Shown here: one piece after another, positions 27,012-36,775 of the stretch
Layout: every line of letters begins with the position of its first letter
Numbering within the stretch: position 1 is the stretch's first letter
Origin: an uncultured Verrucomicrobia subdivision 3 bacterium
Lineage (GTDB): Bacteria; Verrucomicrobiota; Verrucomicrobiia; Limisphaerales; UBA11358
Assembly: GCA_903827955.1 (NCBI GenBank)
Contig: CAIKKJ010000206.1
Location: 1 to 60,601, forward strand
Direction: 5' to 3'
Length of the DNA: 60,601 bases
Notes under the pieces: model-generated
Told to the model about the DNA's origin: nothing
Database searches by the model: none
What the model saw: only the letters and a program-made list of their open reading frames with translations
Program-made: the position numbers and the translations under genes

Positions 27012-30000
27012 ATGCGTGCCGGAAAAATCAAGGTTCTTGCCGCCGGAATTTTTTTGAGCTTTCTGCTGACCGTCACCGGTGCGGAAGCTGGGCGGACCGG
27101 GCCGCGCGGCCATGTCACCGGTGGGGTTCTGCGCCCGTCAGCGGACCGCTTCGCTTCCACGAATAATCCCGGGCCCGGCGTCGGCATCAACGATAATATC
27201 GTGCAAATCATGGCCCGCGCCCGCGTGAGTGACGCTTCACCGCCCAGGGATCGGCGGTTTATTTCGCACCGGCGCCGCGCCGCGGAACTCGGCGGCGAGG
27301 TGGAATTTCCAATTTTCACCGAAGCAAACACCACCGGCGGCAGCCCGGTCACTTCGTTGCGGGTCGCGCAGCCCGGCCCATTCGGCACCAACGGCACGCC
27401 GCTCGCCTTCACTGGAGCCACACTGCCGGAAACCAGTTCGTATCCGCCGGACACGATGGGTGCGGTCGGGCCGGCGCAGTTCATTGTCGCGGTCAACGGG
27501 CGCATCCGCACTTTCAATAAAAATACCGGCCTCGCCGACGGCGTGCTCAACGCATCCATGGATACGTTCTTCAACTCGGTGATGACGCCGCCGGCGAACA
27601 ACAATTTCACCAGCGACCCGCGCATTCGTTATGATCGGCTTTCGGGCCGATGGTTCGTTATTATCATTGACGTGCCAGGCAAGACCGGAACATCGCCCAA
27701 CCGGGTTTTAATTGCCGTGAGCGATTCTAGCGTGATCACCGCCGGCACGGTCTGGAGCTTTTATTTTTTCCAACACGACCTAGTTTCACCGACGGGGGAT
27801 ACCGGTGAGTTTGCGGATTATCCCACGCTGGGGATTGATGCCAACGCGCTTTATATTGGCGTAAACATCTTCAATGCCACCACAGGCTCATTTGATAACA
27901 CCACGGCATTCGTCGTTCAGAAAAGTTCGCTGCTCACGGGCGGGCCGATTGCGGTCACCGCGTTCCGTCGTCTCATAAGCGGGGTCACGGGGCCATATAC
28001 GCCGCAAGGGGTTGACAATTATGATCCAAACGCCACGGAAGGTTACATCATCGGTGTGGATTTCGGCAGCAGCACGCGTCTGCGTCTCCGGCGCGTCTCC
28101 AATCCAGGGAGTAGCACGCCGACGATCTCGGGAAATGTGAGCATCACCGTTTCTTCCTTTGCCGCTCCTATCGTAGTGCCGAGTTCTGGCACGAGCAGCA
28201 ACTTGGACGGCCTTGATGAACGATTGCTCGCGGCGCATTATCGCAATGGTTCGCTGTGGACTTCCGGAAATGTCGGTGTGAACAGCAGTGGGGGAACTTC
28301 TGCTACCACGCGCAACGGCGTGCGGTGGTATAAAATTGGCGGTATTCCTACCGGCCAGACGCCCAGTGTGCAGCAGTCGGGAACGATCTATGATTCCTCC
28401 AGCACGAACATTTTTTATTGGATGGGCACGGTCATGGTTTCTGGTCAAGGTCACGCGGTGGCAGGTTTCAGCGCCTCCAGCACATCGCAATTTGTCGGTG
28501 CGGCGGTCGCGGGTCGGCTCACGAACGCCGCTGCGGGCACGTTTGGCACGCCCATTATTTATTCTGCCGGTGCCGCCGCTTACAGTCCGCCTTACAATCG
28601 CTGGGGCGATTATTCCTACACCAGCCTCGATCCGAATGACGACATGACCATGTGGACCATTCAGGAAAATGTAAACGCCGCGAATTCCTACGCCGTGCAG
28701 ATCGGAAAATTTTCCGCGCCGCCGCCGGCGTTGCCCATCAGTTGTTCGCCGGCTGTCGTCACGCAGGGCGTCGCCGCCATCAACGTCACGCTGCTGGGTT
28801 CCAGTTCCGGCGGCTTTGGATTTTACGACCCCGGCGCAGGGTTTTCCAACCGGCTGGCCACAGTTGTGAACGGCGGTGGAATCACGTTGAACAGCGTTAC
28901 CTACGTCAACCCCACGAACCTGACGCTGAATCTCACGATAGCCACGAATGCCTTGGACACGGCGCGCACCATTTCTGTCATCAACCCGGATGGCCAGACC
29001 AATACCAGCATCGCCGCCATCCTTACAGTCAACACCAACGGCCAGCCACCTATCATCACCATTCCACCGGTGGCGCAAGCCATTCAATGTGGTAGCAACG
29101 CCACCTTCGCCGTGATCGCCACCGGCACGGCGACGCTGAATTTTCAATGGCGACTGGACAATGTGCCGGTCAGTGGCGCGACCAATGCCACGTTCACCAC
29201 CACGAATGTTCATCTGCCAAGCCACACTGTTGCGGTCGTTATCACCAATTTTTTTGGCAGCGCCAGCAACGCAGTTGCGCTCACCGTTATTGACACACTC
29301 GCACCGGTCATCGCGCTGAACGGCGCGGCACTCCTGAGCAACGAACTTGGTTTACCATTCACCGACCCTGGCGCGACGGCCAATGATCTTTGCGTGGGAG
29401 TTTTATCCGTCACGACGAACGGCGTGGTGAACATAAATCTCGTCGGCACGAACACGCTCACCTACCGCGCCACCGACGGCAACGGCAACACCAACACCGC
29501 CACGCGCACCGTCATCGTGCGCGACACCACGCCGCCGGTGATTGCTTGGAGTTTCACAAATTTAGTTTTGACGGCGAATGCGAGCTGTAGCGCGCTGATG
29601 ACGAATGTGACCGGCACAAATTTCATTCTCGCCACCGATTTGTCCGGCGCGCTCACCATCACGCAGTCACCAACAAACAACGCGCCGCTGTCGCTCGGCA
29701 CGAACCTCATTCTCATCACCGTGGCTGACGCGGCGACGAACAAATCTGTTTCCACCAATCGCATCATCGTGCGCGACCAGACGCCGCCTGTCATCACGCT
29801 CAATGGCGGCGCGCTGCTGACGAACGAATTTGGTGTGGCATTCATTGATCCCGGCGTGACGGCCAGCGATGCGTGCTCGGGGATTTTATCTGTCGTCACG
29901 AATGGTGTGGTGAATGTCAATCTCGCCAGCACGAATACGCTCGCCTACACCGCCACCGATAGCAGCGGCAACACGAACGCCGTCACCCGCATCGTCATTG

Positions 30001-31313
30001 TGCGCGACACCACGCCGCCGGCAATCACCTGGAGCTTCACGAATCTTTTCCTGTCGCTTGACACGAATTGCAGCGCGCTGATGCCGGACGTGACGGGAAC
30101 CAATTTCATCCTCGCGGGCGACTTGTCTGGTGCGGTGGTCATTTCACAGTCGCCGACGAATGGTTTTATTTTGCCGCTTGGAACCAACCTGGTTGTCTTC
30201 GCTGTCGCCGATGATTTTGGCAACACATCGTTCGCAACAAATCAGATTATCGTCCGCGATGCCGCGCCGCCATTCATCCTGATCCAGCCGCAAAGCCAGA
30301 CGAATACTCCGGGCAATTACGCAAGTTTCAGCGTCACGGCCAACGCCTGCACTGCACCGTCGTTCCAATGGTTTTTCAGCGGCGCGGCGCTCGCCAACCA
30401 GACCGGCAATTTCCTTTTGCTTTCCAATCTTAATTTGGCGACGGCAGGAAACTATTCCGTCGTTGTCACGTCGTCCGGCGGTTCTGCAACGAGCACGGTG
30501 GCCGTGTTGACGGTGAACTTGTTTGCCTCGAGTCTCACGCTGGGTGCGTCCGCAAATCCCGATGGCTTCCGCGACAATGTGAATTTTGCCGCCTTTGTAA
30601 CGCCGACGAATGCGACGGGCGCGATCCAGTTTTTCACGAACGGGACGCCGTTTGATTTGCAGCTGCTCGTGAATGGTGCGGCGGCCAGCACGAACTTTTC
30701 CACGTTGCCGCGCGGCACGAATCTCATCGTCGCGATTTATTCAGGCGACCTGAATTATTTGCCCGCCACCAACGCGCTCGCGCAAATCGTCACCAACCAT
30801 CCGCCGGAAATTTCCCCGGCATTTTTCACGCTCATCGCCGGATTGAATTTGAACCTTCCCATCACCAGCCTCGCCACCAACTGGAGCGATGTGGATGGCG
30901 ATGTGCTGTTCATTTCCGCCATCGCCGCCAGCACGAACGGCGTGACGGTGACGAACGCCACGCCGTCATTGTTCTATTTCAATCCTAATTTCGTTGACGA
31001 CCAGTTTGTCTGCACGGTGAGCGACGGGTTTGGCGGGACAAATTTTCAAACCGTGAACATCACCGTCGTGCCGCAGACCAATTCCACGCCGAACATCATC
31101 AGCTTCGTGAGCCAGCCTGCCAGCGGCGTGACGCTCCAACTCAACGGCGGCTACGGCTCGACGTATGTTTTGGAGAGCGTAGCGGATTTGCTCTCCGGCA
31201 ACTGGCAGCCGTTGGCTACGAACACGCTGGGCATCACCGGCGTCTGGCAGTTCACGGACTTTGGCGTGACCAATGACCCCGTGCGATTCTATCGGCTCAA
31301 GCTGCTGCCGTGA
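27012..31313 (+). CDS. Giant secreted modular protein (propeller-like, Ig, DUF5011/HYR repeats, C-terminal FYR module)
   Basis: 1433 residues with a signal peptide (about 1-26). Residues 140-570 form a beta-rich domain (PDTMGAVGPAQFIVAVNGRI, DYPTLGIDANALYIGVN), possibly a propeller. They are followed by an IPT/TIG-like domain (570-675), an Ig domain (677-760), two copies of a DUF5011-plus-HYR pair (762-923 and 924-1084), an Ig domain (1085-1169), a Big_3-like domain (1170-1262), a cadherin-like domain (1263-1353) and a C-terminal module ending FYRLKLLP. No catalytic motif is recognisable. The domains point to surface adhesion or matrix binding (inference). Asn and Thr are very abundant. It is probably cotranscribed with the S53 protease, 23 bp upstream. 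Confidence 0.85.
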   Translation: MRAGKIKVLAAGIFLSFLLTVTGAEAGRTGPRGHVTGGVLRPSADRFASTNNPGPGVGINDNIVQIMARARVSDASPPRDRRFISHRRRAAELGGEVEFPIFTEANTTGGSPVTSLRVAQPGPFGTNGTPLAFTGATLPETSSYPPDTMGAVGPAQFIVAVNGRIRTFNKNTGLADGVLNASMDTFFNSVMTPPANNNFTSDPRIRYDRLSGRWFVIIIDVPGKTGTSPNRVLIAVSDSSVITAGTVWSFYFFQHDLVSPTGDTGEFADYPTLGIDANALYIGVNIFNATTGSFDNTTAFVVQKSSLLTGGPIAVTAFRRLISGVTGPYTPQGVDNYDPNATEGYIIGVDFGSSTRLRLRRVSNPGSSTPTISGNVSITVSSFAAPIVVPSSGTSSNLDGLDERLLAAHYRNGSLWTSGNVGVNSSGGTSATTRNGVRWYKIGGIPTGQTPSVQQSGTIYDSSSTNIFYWMGTVMVSGQGHAVAGFSASSTSQFVGAAVAGRLTNAAAGTFGTPIIYSAGAAAYSPPYNRWGDYSYTSLDPNDDMTMWTIQENVNAANSYAVQIGKFSAPPPALPISCSPAVVTQGVAAINVTLLGSSSGGFGFYDPGAGFSNRLATVVNGGGITLNSVTYVNPTNLTLNLTIATNALDTARTISVINPDGQTNTSIAAILTVNTNGQPPIITIPPVAQAIQCGSNATFAVIATGTATLNFQWRLDNVPVSGATNATFTTTNVHLPSHTVAVVITNFFGSASNAVALTVIDTLAPVIALNGAALLSNELGLPFTDPGATANDLCVGVLSVTTNGVVNINLVGTNTLTYRATDGNGNTNTATRTVIVRDTTPPVIAWSFTNLVLTANASCSALMTNVTGTNFILATDLSGALTITQSPTNNAPLSLGTNLILITVADAATNKSVSTNRIIVRDQTPPVITLNGGALLTNEFGVAFIDPGVTASDACSGILSVVTNGVVNVNLASTNTLAYTATDSSGNTNAVTRIVIVRDTTPPAITWSFTNLFLSLDTNCSALMPDVTGTNFILAGDLSGAVVISQSPTNGFILPLGTNLVVFAVADDFGNTSFATNQIIVRDAAPPFILIQPQSQTNTPGNYASFSVTANACTAPSFQWFFSGAALANQTGNFLLLSNLNLATAGNYSVVVTSSGGSATSTVAVLTVNLFASSLTLGASANPDGFRDNVNFAAFVTPTNATGAIQFFTNGTPFDLQLLVNGAAASTNFSTLPRGTNLIVAIYSGDLNYLPATNALAQIVTNHPPEISPAFFTLIAGLNLNLPITSLATNWSDVDGDVLFISAIAASTNGVTVTNATPSLFYFNPNFVDDQFVCTVSDGFGGTNFQTVNITVVPQTNSTPNIISFVSQPASGVTLQLNGGYGSTYVLESVADLLSGNWQPLATNTLGITGVWQFTDFGVTNDPVRFYRLKLLP
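29295..30263 (+). repeat. Tandem duplication of a 162-residue DUF5011-HYR unit
   Basis: Codons 762-923 and 924-1084 of the giant protein are two copies of the same unit. Both share ALNG or TLNG, GALL-NE-G, NGVVN, TNTL-Y-ATD, RDTTPP, TGTNFILA-DLSGA and SPTN at equal spacing. A third start (APPFIL) is followed by a different Ig domain. Confidence 0.85.
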
Positions 31314-31371
31314 AATCCCGCCCGCCAAATCAAGCCTTTGCCCGGCGCGGTGGAAAATGTAGTTTTTCCGC

Positions 31372-32733
31372 GTGAGTGAATTCCTCCAGCGTGCCGCCGC
31401 CGAAATCCAAAATCGCCGGCTGCTGTCGCCCGGCCAGAAAACCCTCGTCGCCGTTTCTGGCGGCGCGGATTCTATGGTCTTGCTCCACGTTCTGAATTTG
31501 CTCGCCAAAGAAAATCGCTGGAAAATTTTTGTGGCGCACTTCAACCACCAATTGCGTGGCCGCGCCAGCGATGCGGATGAAAGGCTCGTCCGGCAGACCG
31601 CCAAAAAACTGCGACTGAAATTTTTCGGCGGCGGCGCGGATGTGAAATCGTTTGCCGCACAGTCAAAACTGTCCATCGAGATGGCAGCGCGAAAATTGCG
31701 CCACGAATTTCTGGCTCGCATCGCGCGCGAACAAAAAATCTACACCGTCGCCTTGGCGCACCACGCGGACGACCAGGTAGAACTTTTCTTTCTGCGCCTG
31801 CTGCGGGGCGCAGGCGGTGAAGGTTTGGGGGGGATGAAATGGCGCTCACCCTCGCCGGCGGGCCAGGACATTTCGCTCGTCCGTCCGTTTTTGGGATTTT
31901 CCAAAAAAGAAATCATGGCCAATGCCGTTGGGAACAAAATCCATTTTCGCGAGGACGCGTCGAACGGCTCGGCGGATTTTCTCCGCAACCGCATCCGCCA
32001 CGAACTGCTGCCGCTGCTTCGCAAAAATTACCAGCCCGCCGTGGCCAAGACGGTTTTGCGGCTGATGGAGATTTCCGGTGCGGAGGCGGAGTTTGTAGGG
32101 CAGTCGGCTGGCCAAAAACGAGGTTCGGATTTTGCCTCGTGGCCCGTCGCCATTCAGCGGCGGGTTTTGCAAAACGAATTGTCCGCTGTTGGTGTGGCGT
32201 CGGATTTTGAGTTGATCGAATCGCTGCGCGCCGCGCCGGGGAAATTTTTCAGCATCAGTCGGGAAATTTCCTTGGCGCGGGATGCGGCAGGCAAAATCAA
32301 TCTGCGTCAAACAAGGTCTGACGAGTTTAATTCGGCCGAGTTGAAATTCAATTTGCAGGGCAGGGCGGGGCAGGTGGAGTTTGGTGGAAAAGACTTTCGC
32401 TGGGGCATTCAGCCGCAGATTAATTTTATTCTGCCCGCAAACAAAACCGGCATTGAGTTTTTTGACGCAGAAAAAATCGGCGGCGAAATCAGCCTGCGCC
32501 ACTGGCGGGCGGGCGACCGGTTCCAGCCCATCGGATTGAAGTCGGCGGTGAAGTTGCAGGATTTGTTTGTGAACGCAAAAATTCCCGCCGCGCGACGGCG
32601 CGAACTGGTGCTGGCGGCGACGGCTTGCGGGGAAATTTTCTGGGTGGAAGGCCTGCGGATTGGCGAAAATTTCAAGCTGACGGCGGGAACGCGGCGGCGG
32701 TTGGTGTGGGAACAACCAAAAATTACCGGTTAA
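31372..32733 (+). CDS. tilS: tRNA(Ile)-lysidine synthase
   Basis: It modifies C34 of the CAU-anticodon tRNA-Ile to lysidine so that AUA is read as Ile. 453 residues from a GTG at 31372. The PP-loop is SGGADSMVLLHVL (about 30-42), with HFNHQLRGRASDADE and the ALAHHADDQVE motif. The C-terminal TilS_C domain is visible as LRHWRAGDRFQPIGLKS and LVLAATACGEIFWVEGLRIG. A run of seven G residues (31827-31833) lies in codons for the LGGM segment. Followed by rpsO and pnp on the same strand. Confidence 0.95.
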   Translation: MSEFLQRAAAEIQNRRLLSPGQKTLVAVSGGADSMVLLHVLNLLAKENRWKIFVAHFNHQLRGRASDADERLVRQTAKKLRLKFFGGGADVKSFAAQSKLSIEMAARKLRHEFLARIAREQKIYTVALAHHADDQVELFFLRLLRGAGGEGLGGMKWRSPSPAGQDISLVRPFLGFSKKEIMANAVGNKIHFREDASNGSADFLRNRIRHELLPLLRKNYQPAVAKTVLRLMEISGAEAEFVGQSAGQKRGSDFASWPVAIQRRVLQNELSAVGVASDFELIESLRAAPGKFFSISREISLARDAAGKINLRQTRSDEFNSAELKFNLQGRAGQVEFGGKDFRWGIQPQINFILPANKTGIEFFDAEKIGGEISLRHWRAGDRFQPIGLKSAVKLQDLFVNAKIPAARRRELVLAATACGEIFWVEGLRIGENFKLTAGTRRRLVWEQPKITG

Positions 32734-32787
32734 TTCGCTTTACAGGCTGGCGGTAAATAAATTATTCTCCCGCCTCATTTATATTAT

Positions 32788-33045
32788 ATGGAAGCGAAGA
32801 CAAAGACGATTGATTCAGTAAAGTTGCACGCCAAGGACACCGGTTCCGCCGATGTGCAAATTGCCCTCCTCACCGAGCGCATCAACCATTTGACCGAACA
32901 CTTGCAGGCCGCCAAGAAAGATCACAGCTCCCGCCGCGGTTTGCTGATGATGGTCAGCCAGCGCCGCCGTTTGCTCGACTATTTGCAGAGCACGGATCTT
33001 GGCCGTTACCAGACCGTCACCAAGAAGCTCAAGCTTCGCAAATGA
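32788..33045 (+). CDS. rpsO: 30S ribosomal protein S15
   Basis: An 85-residue primary binding protein of the 16S rRNA central domain. Family signatures [22 protein letters not shown] and [18 protein letters not shown] cover the conserved RNA-binding helices, and the end is KKLKLRK. The start at ATG 32788 ([11 protein letters not shown]) fits the family. It is followed by an intrinsic terminator and then pnp, the rpsO-pnp order found in most bacteria. Confidence 0.97.
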   Translation: MEAKTKTIDSVKLHAKDTGSADVQIALLTERINHLTEHLQAAKKDHSSRRGLLMMVSQRRRLLDYLQSTDLGRYQTVTKKLKLRK

Positions 33046-33049
33046 TTTG

Positions 33050-33083
33050 AAAGGCGTGCCAGATTCTCCGGCCCGCCTTTTCT
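33050..33083 (+). terminator. Intrinsic terminator after rpsO
   Basis: Stem AAAGGCG-T-GCC (33050-33060) and GGC-C-CGCCTTT (33070-33080), with one mismatch and a 9-nt loop, followed by TTCTG. It may attenuate readthrough into pnp. Confidence 0.65.
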
Positions 33084-33151
33084 GTTTGGATGGCCTCCCG
33101 CCCGCGCGAGCGGGGCAAATCCAAAACCACAACCAACTCGCGTAGAAAATT

Positions 33152-33226
33152 CCGCCGTTCCCGGGAAATTTCATTCAGCTCCGAAGACTTTCGGGGTTCA
33201 CTGAAGTTCCTCTGGGGCGCGGCGGC
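33152..33226 (+). promoter_or_regulatory. Possible structured pnp leader
   Basis: The 5' leader of pnp contains a local hairpin CCGAA-GACT-TTCGG (33181-33194) that could be enclosed by pairing of CCGCCG (33152-33157) with CGGCGG (33221-33226). In other bacteria the pnp leader is an RNase III and PNPase autoregulation target; that role here is only inferred. Confidence 0.3.
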
Positions 33227-33240
33227 AAAGAAAGTTAGCT

Positions 33241-35379
33241 ATGTCACATAAAATTACCGCCGCCATCGGCGATAAATCCATTACCATTGAATCCGGCAAG
33301 CTGGCCAAACAGGCCGACGGTGCCGTGACCGTGCAACTCGGCGAAACGATCGTCATCGTCGCCGCCGTCGCCGCCACCAAAGCCAAAGACGGCCAAGACT
33401 TTTTTCCGCTCACCGTTGACTACCGCGAAAAAGCGGCGGCGGCCGGCAAATTTCCCGGTGGCTACTTCAAGCGCGAAGGCCGTCCGACAGAAAAAGAAAT
33501 CCTCACCTGCCGTCTCACTGACCGTCCGATCCGCCCGCTCTTTCCGAAGGGCTGGTATAACGAAGTCCAGGTGCAGACTGTCCTCTTAAGCGCGGATGGC
33601 GAAAATGATCCTGATATTTTGAGCATCATCGGCGCGAGCGCGGCGTTGATGGTTTCCGACATTCCGTGGGCCGGGCCGCTCGGCGCGGTGCGCGTCGGTC
33701 GCGTCGATGGCAAATTTGTTGCGAACCCCACACACGCTGAACAGGCGGACAGCGACCTCGACCTCGTCTATGTCGGCAACGAAAAAGACATCGTCATGTA
33801 TGAAGGCGCGGCCAAAGAAATTTCGGAAGCCGATTTCAGTGCCGCGTTGAAATACGCGCAAGAAGTCATCCAGCCTCAGATTGTCGCGCAAAAGGAACTC
33901 GCCACTAAGATTGGCAAGAAGAAACGCGAAATCACCTTGAAGATTGTTCCGGACGAAATCCTCGCCGATGCGAAAGCACTCGCTGGAGACCGTTTTGTGC
34001 CAGCCTTGCTCACGCCCGGCAAACTCAATCGCGAAGGTGCCTGCAACGCCATCAAGAATGAAGTCGGTGAAAAGCTTGTCGCCAAATATGGCGCGGAAAA
34101 AGTCACGCCGTTCGTCATCAATGACGCCTTTTATTACATCCAAAAAGAAGCCGTCCGCAAATTGATTCTCGAATCTGGCAAACGCCTTGACGGTCGCACG
34201 TTTGATGTCGTTCGTCCGATTTCCAGCGAAGTCAGCATTCTGCCCCGCGCCCACGGCTCGGCGATTTTTGCCCGCGGCGAAACGCAGGCGGTCACGCTCG
34301 TCACACTCGGCACCGGTGATGACGCGCAGGAATTTGATTCCTACACCGGCGGCGGCACGGAAAAGAAATTCATTCTGCACTACAACTTCCCGAATTTCTC
34401 CGTCGGCGAAACCGGCCGCATCTCCGGCCCCGGCCGGCGCGAAATCGGCCACGGCGCGCTTGCTGAGCGTTCCATTGCCTCGATGATTCCGCTCGATACC
34501 TATCCTTACGCCGTTCGCGTTACCAGCGAGATCATGGAATCCAACGGTTCCACCTCCATGGCGTCCGTCTGCGGCGGCACGCTCGCCTTGCTTGACGCTG
34601 GCGTTCCGATGATCCGTCCGGTCGCTGGAATCAGCGTCGGTATCTGCACGGAATACAGCGGTGAGAAAATTTCCAAATACGAACTCCTCACCGACATCAT
34701 CGGCTGGGAAGATGCGTATTGTGACATGGATTGCAAAATCGCCGGCACGTCGAAGGGCATCACCGGCTTCCAGCTCGACTTGAAGCTCAAAGGTCTCCCG
34801 CACGCCATCATGGACATTGCGGTCGAAAAAGCTCGCGTCGCCCGTCTCGCAATTCTTGCCGAAATGGCCAAGACCATTGCCGAACCGCGCAAGGACATCA
34901 GCAAATACGCCCCGCGCATCACTACTCTCCGCGTCAACCCGGAGAAAATCGGTGCGATCATCGGACCCGGTGGCAAGAACATCAAACGCCTCGTCGAAGA
35001 ATCCGGCTGCGAAATTGACATCGAGGACGATGGCACGGTCAACATCTTCTCCGTGTCCGCCGAGGGCATGAAGATCGCCGTGGACGCGATCAGCGGCATG
35101 ACCGCCGAAGCGGAGATCGGCAAGATTTATCGCGGCAAAGTTGTTACCGTGAAAGAATTCGGTGCGTTCGTCGAATTCCTCCCCGGCAAGGACGGTTTGG
35201 TGCACATCAGCGAGCTCGCCAACTTCCGCGTGAAGAACACGGAAGACATCTGCAAAGTCGGCGACGACATCACCGTGAAATGCCTCGGCGTGGATGAAAA
35301 AGGCCGCGTCCGCCTCTCGCGCAAAGCCGCGATGGAAGACCGCGACAAGGAAGAAGCCGCGGAAGCTCCCAAGGCGTAA
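33241..35379 (+). CDS. pnp: Polyribonucleotide nucleotidyltransferase (PNPase)
   Basis: A phosphorolytic 3'-5' exoribonuclease of the RNA degradosome. 712 residues with two RNase PH domains (about 10-140 and 315-545; [27 protein letters not shown]), an alpha-helical linker, a KH domain with [12 protein letters not shown] (about 578) and an S1 domain ([16 protein letters not shown], about 635-700). The acidic tail [11 protein letters not shown] ends the protein. It starts at ATG 33241, 195 bp after rpsO, and an intrinsic terminator follows. Confidence 0.97.
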   Translation: MSHKITAAIGDKSITIESGKLAKQADGAVTVQLGETIVIVAAVAATKAKDGQDFFPLTVDYREKAAAAGKFPGGYFKREGRPTEKEILTCRLTDRPIRPLFPKGWYNEVQVQTVLLSADGENDPDILSIIGASAALMVSDIPWAGPLGAVRVGRVDGKFVANPTHAEQADSDLDLVYVGNEKDIVMYEGAAKEISEADFSAALKYAQEVIQPQIVAQKELATKIGKKKREITLKIVPDEILADAKALAGDRFVPALLTPGKLNREGACNAIKNEVGEKLVAKYGAEKVTPFVINDAFYYIQKEAVRKLILESGKRLDGRTFDVVRPISSEVSILPRAHGSAIFARGETQAVTLVTLGTGDDAQEFDSYTGGGTEKKFILHYNFPNFSVGETGRISGPGRREIGHGALAERSIASMIPLDTYPYAVRVTSEIMESNGSTSMASVCGGTLALLDAGVPMIRPVAGISVGICTEYSGEKISKYELLTDIIGWEDAYCDMDCKIAGTSKGITGFQLDLKLKGLPHAIMDIAVEKARVARLAILAEMAKTIAEPRKDISKYAPRITTLRVNPEKIGAIIGPGGKNIKRLVEESGCEIDIEDDGTVNIFSVSAEGMKIAVDAISGMTAEAEIGKIYRGKVVTVKEFGAFVEFLPGKDGLVHISELANFRVKNTEDICKVGDDITVKCLGVDEKGRVRLSRKAAMEDRDKEEAAEAPKA

Positions 35380-35400
35380 GCGGCCGGAATCAATTCAAAG

Positions 35401-35438
35401 GCGCGGATGGCGAAGGCTGTCCGCGCTCTTTTGTTTTT
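35401..35438 (+). terminator. Intrinsic terminator after pnp
   Basis: Stem GCGCGGAT (35401-35408) with GTCCGCGC (35419-35426), including one G-T pair, followed by TCTTTTGTTTTT. Confidence 0.75.
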
Positions 35439-35519
35439 GGAAATTCGAGGGGGAAACAAATAACAAAACCCGGTTGCCACCATCGCGCTGCTTTGTTAGC
35501 GTCCGCCATTCCCAAAACC

Positions 35520-36743
35520 ATGGCAACGGAAACTCCTTCTAAAAATCACGGCTGGCTCGTGGCGTCGTCCGGCCTCGGCATCAACCTCGCGCTCGGCATT
35601 CTCTACACCTGGAGTATGTTCAAGGCGGCTATCGAAAAAGATTTTGGCTGGAAGGGCGACCAGCTTAATGATCCCTACGCGCTGTGCTGTCTCGTCTTCG
35701 CGTTCGCGATGATTCTGGCGGGCAAGTGTCAGGACAAGTTTGGCCCGCGCGTTACGGCTTCCATTGGCGGATTGCTCGTTGGCGCGGGCATGGTTTTGAT
35801 TTCTACGTCGAACAGTTATTCGACTTGGCTGCTCGGCTTCGGTGTGTTGGTGGGAATTGGCATCGGCTTTGGTTACTCATCAACGACGCCGCCTGCGCTG
35901 AAATGGTTTCCGCCTGCGAAAACCGGACTTATCGCCGGCATCGTCGTAGCCGGCTTCGGCCTCGCGCCAATTTATCTCGCGCCGACGTCACAATACCTGC
36001 TTAGTCATTTTGGGTTGAAACAATCCATGCTCATCTTCGGTTTGGCATTCACCGTCATCGTCATCGGTCTCGCGCAGATGTTGAAGAATCCGCCCGTCGG
36101 TTACGTCACGTCACCGCAAAATTCTTCCACGACAAAAACTGCCGTCGTCGCTTCCGCGCCCGGTGAGATGTTGCGCAGCCCGATGTTTTATCTGCTGTGG
36201 TTGATTTATTTCATCGGTGCAGGCGCAGGCTTGATGGTCATCAGCAGTGTCAGCGGCATGGCCAAGAAAAGCATGGGCGTGAATGCCTTCATCGCCGTGG
36301 CAGTGATGGCGATTGGTAACGCCGGCGGCCGTATCATCGCCGGAATTTTGTCGGACAAGATTGGTCGTCGCTGGACGCTGATGCTCGTGCTGGCGGTTCA
36401 AGCCGCGCTCATGTTCATTGCCATCCCCGTGACCGCGAGCAAGGAGACGACACCCATGCTGATCGTGCTGTTGGCGACGTTCATCGGTTTTAATTACGGG
36501 GCGAACCTCGCGCTGTTCCCGTCGCTGGCCAAAGATTTCTGGGGCCTGAAAAGTTTCGGCATGAATTATGGTATTCTGTTCACCGCGTGGGGCGTCGGTG
36601 GCTTCGTCCTGAGCCGATTGCAGCAGATGCTGTTCACGGCGAGCGGGAATTATCAATCGTCATTCACCGTAGCCGGCGGGTTTTTGCTCGGCGGCGCGGC
36701 GCTTGCGCTGTTGATTCGCAAACCGGCTGAAACCAAAATTTGA
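35520..36743 (+). CDS. MFS transporter, OxlT-like (oxalate/formate antiporter family)
   Basis: A 407-residue inner-membrane transporter with twelve predicted helices. The text (GINLALGILYTWSMFKAAIE, DKFGPRVTASIGGLLVGAGM, GIGIGFGYSSTTPPALKWFP) is typical of the OFA family, which includes oxalate/formate exchangers and monocarboxylate carriers; the substrate here is not predictable. I chose the ATG at 35520 (MATETPSKNHGW); the frame is open to 35493. The next gene (SGNH hydrolase) begins 32 bp downstream. Confidence 0.88.
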   Translation: MATETPSKNHGWLVASSGLGINLALGILYTWSMFKAAIEKDFGWKGDQLNDPYALCCLVFAFAMILAGKCQDKFGPRVTASIGGLLVGAGMVLISTSNSYSTWLLGFGVLVGIGIGFGYSSTTPPALKWFPPAKTGLIAGIVVAGFGLAPIYLAPTSQYLLSHFGLKQSMLIFGLAFTVIVIGLAQMLKNPPVGYVTSPQNSSTTKTAVVASAPGEMLRSPMFYLLWLIYFIGAGAGLMVISSVSGMAKKSMGVNAFIAVAVMAIGNAGGRIIAGILSDKIGRRWTLMLVLAVQAALMFIAIPVTASKETTPMLIVLLATFIGFNYGANLALFPSLAKDFWGLKSFGMNYGILFTAWGVGGFVLSRLQQMLFTASGNYQSSFTVAGGFLLGGAALALLIRKPAETKI

Positions 36744-36775
36744 TTTTCAACGTCCAAACCACTAATCATTCACTC

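Noticed and set aside
25423-29225. Long antisense frames (412 and 445 codons) opposite the S53 and giant protein genes
   Set aside because: Arg/Gly-rich low-complexity translations; mirror images of Asn/Thr/Gly-rich coding repeats.
31162-31184. Inverted repeat GGAGAGC/GCTCTCC near the end of the giant protein gene, with GTAGCG in its loop
   Set aside because: It lies in the conserved C-terminal module and lacks the two-hairpin plan of the REP-like elements; coincidence is likely.
33586-35205. Antisense open frame of 539 codons opposite pnp
   Set aside because: It lies fully antisense to a highly conserved gene, has no domain-like sequence and reflects codon bias on the other strand.
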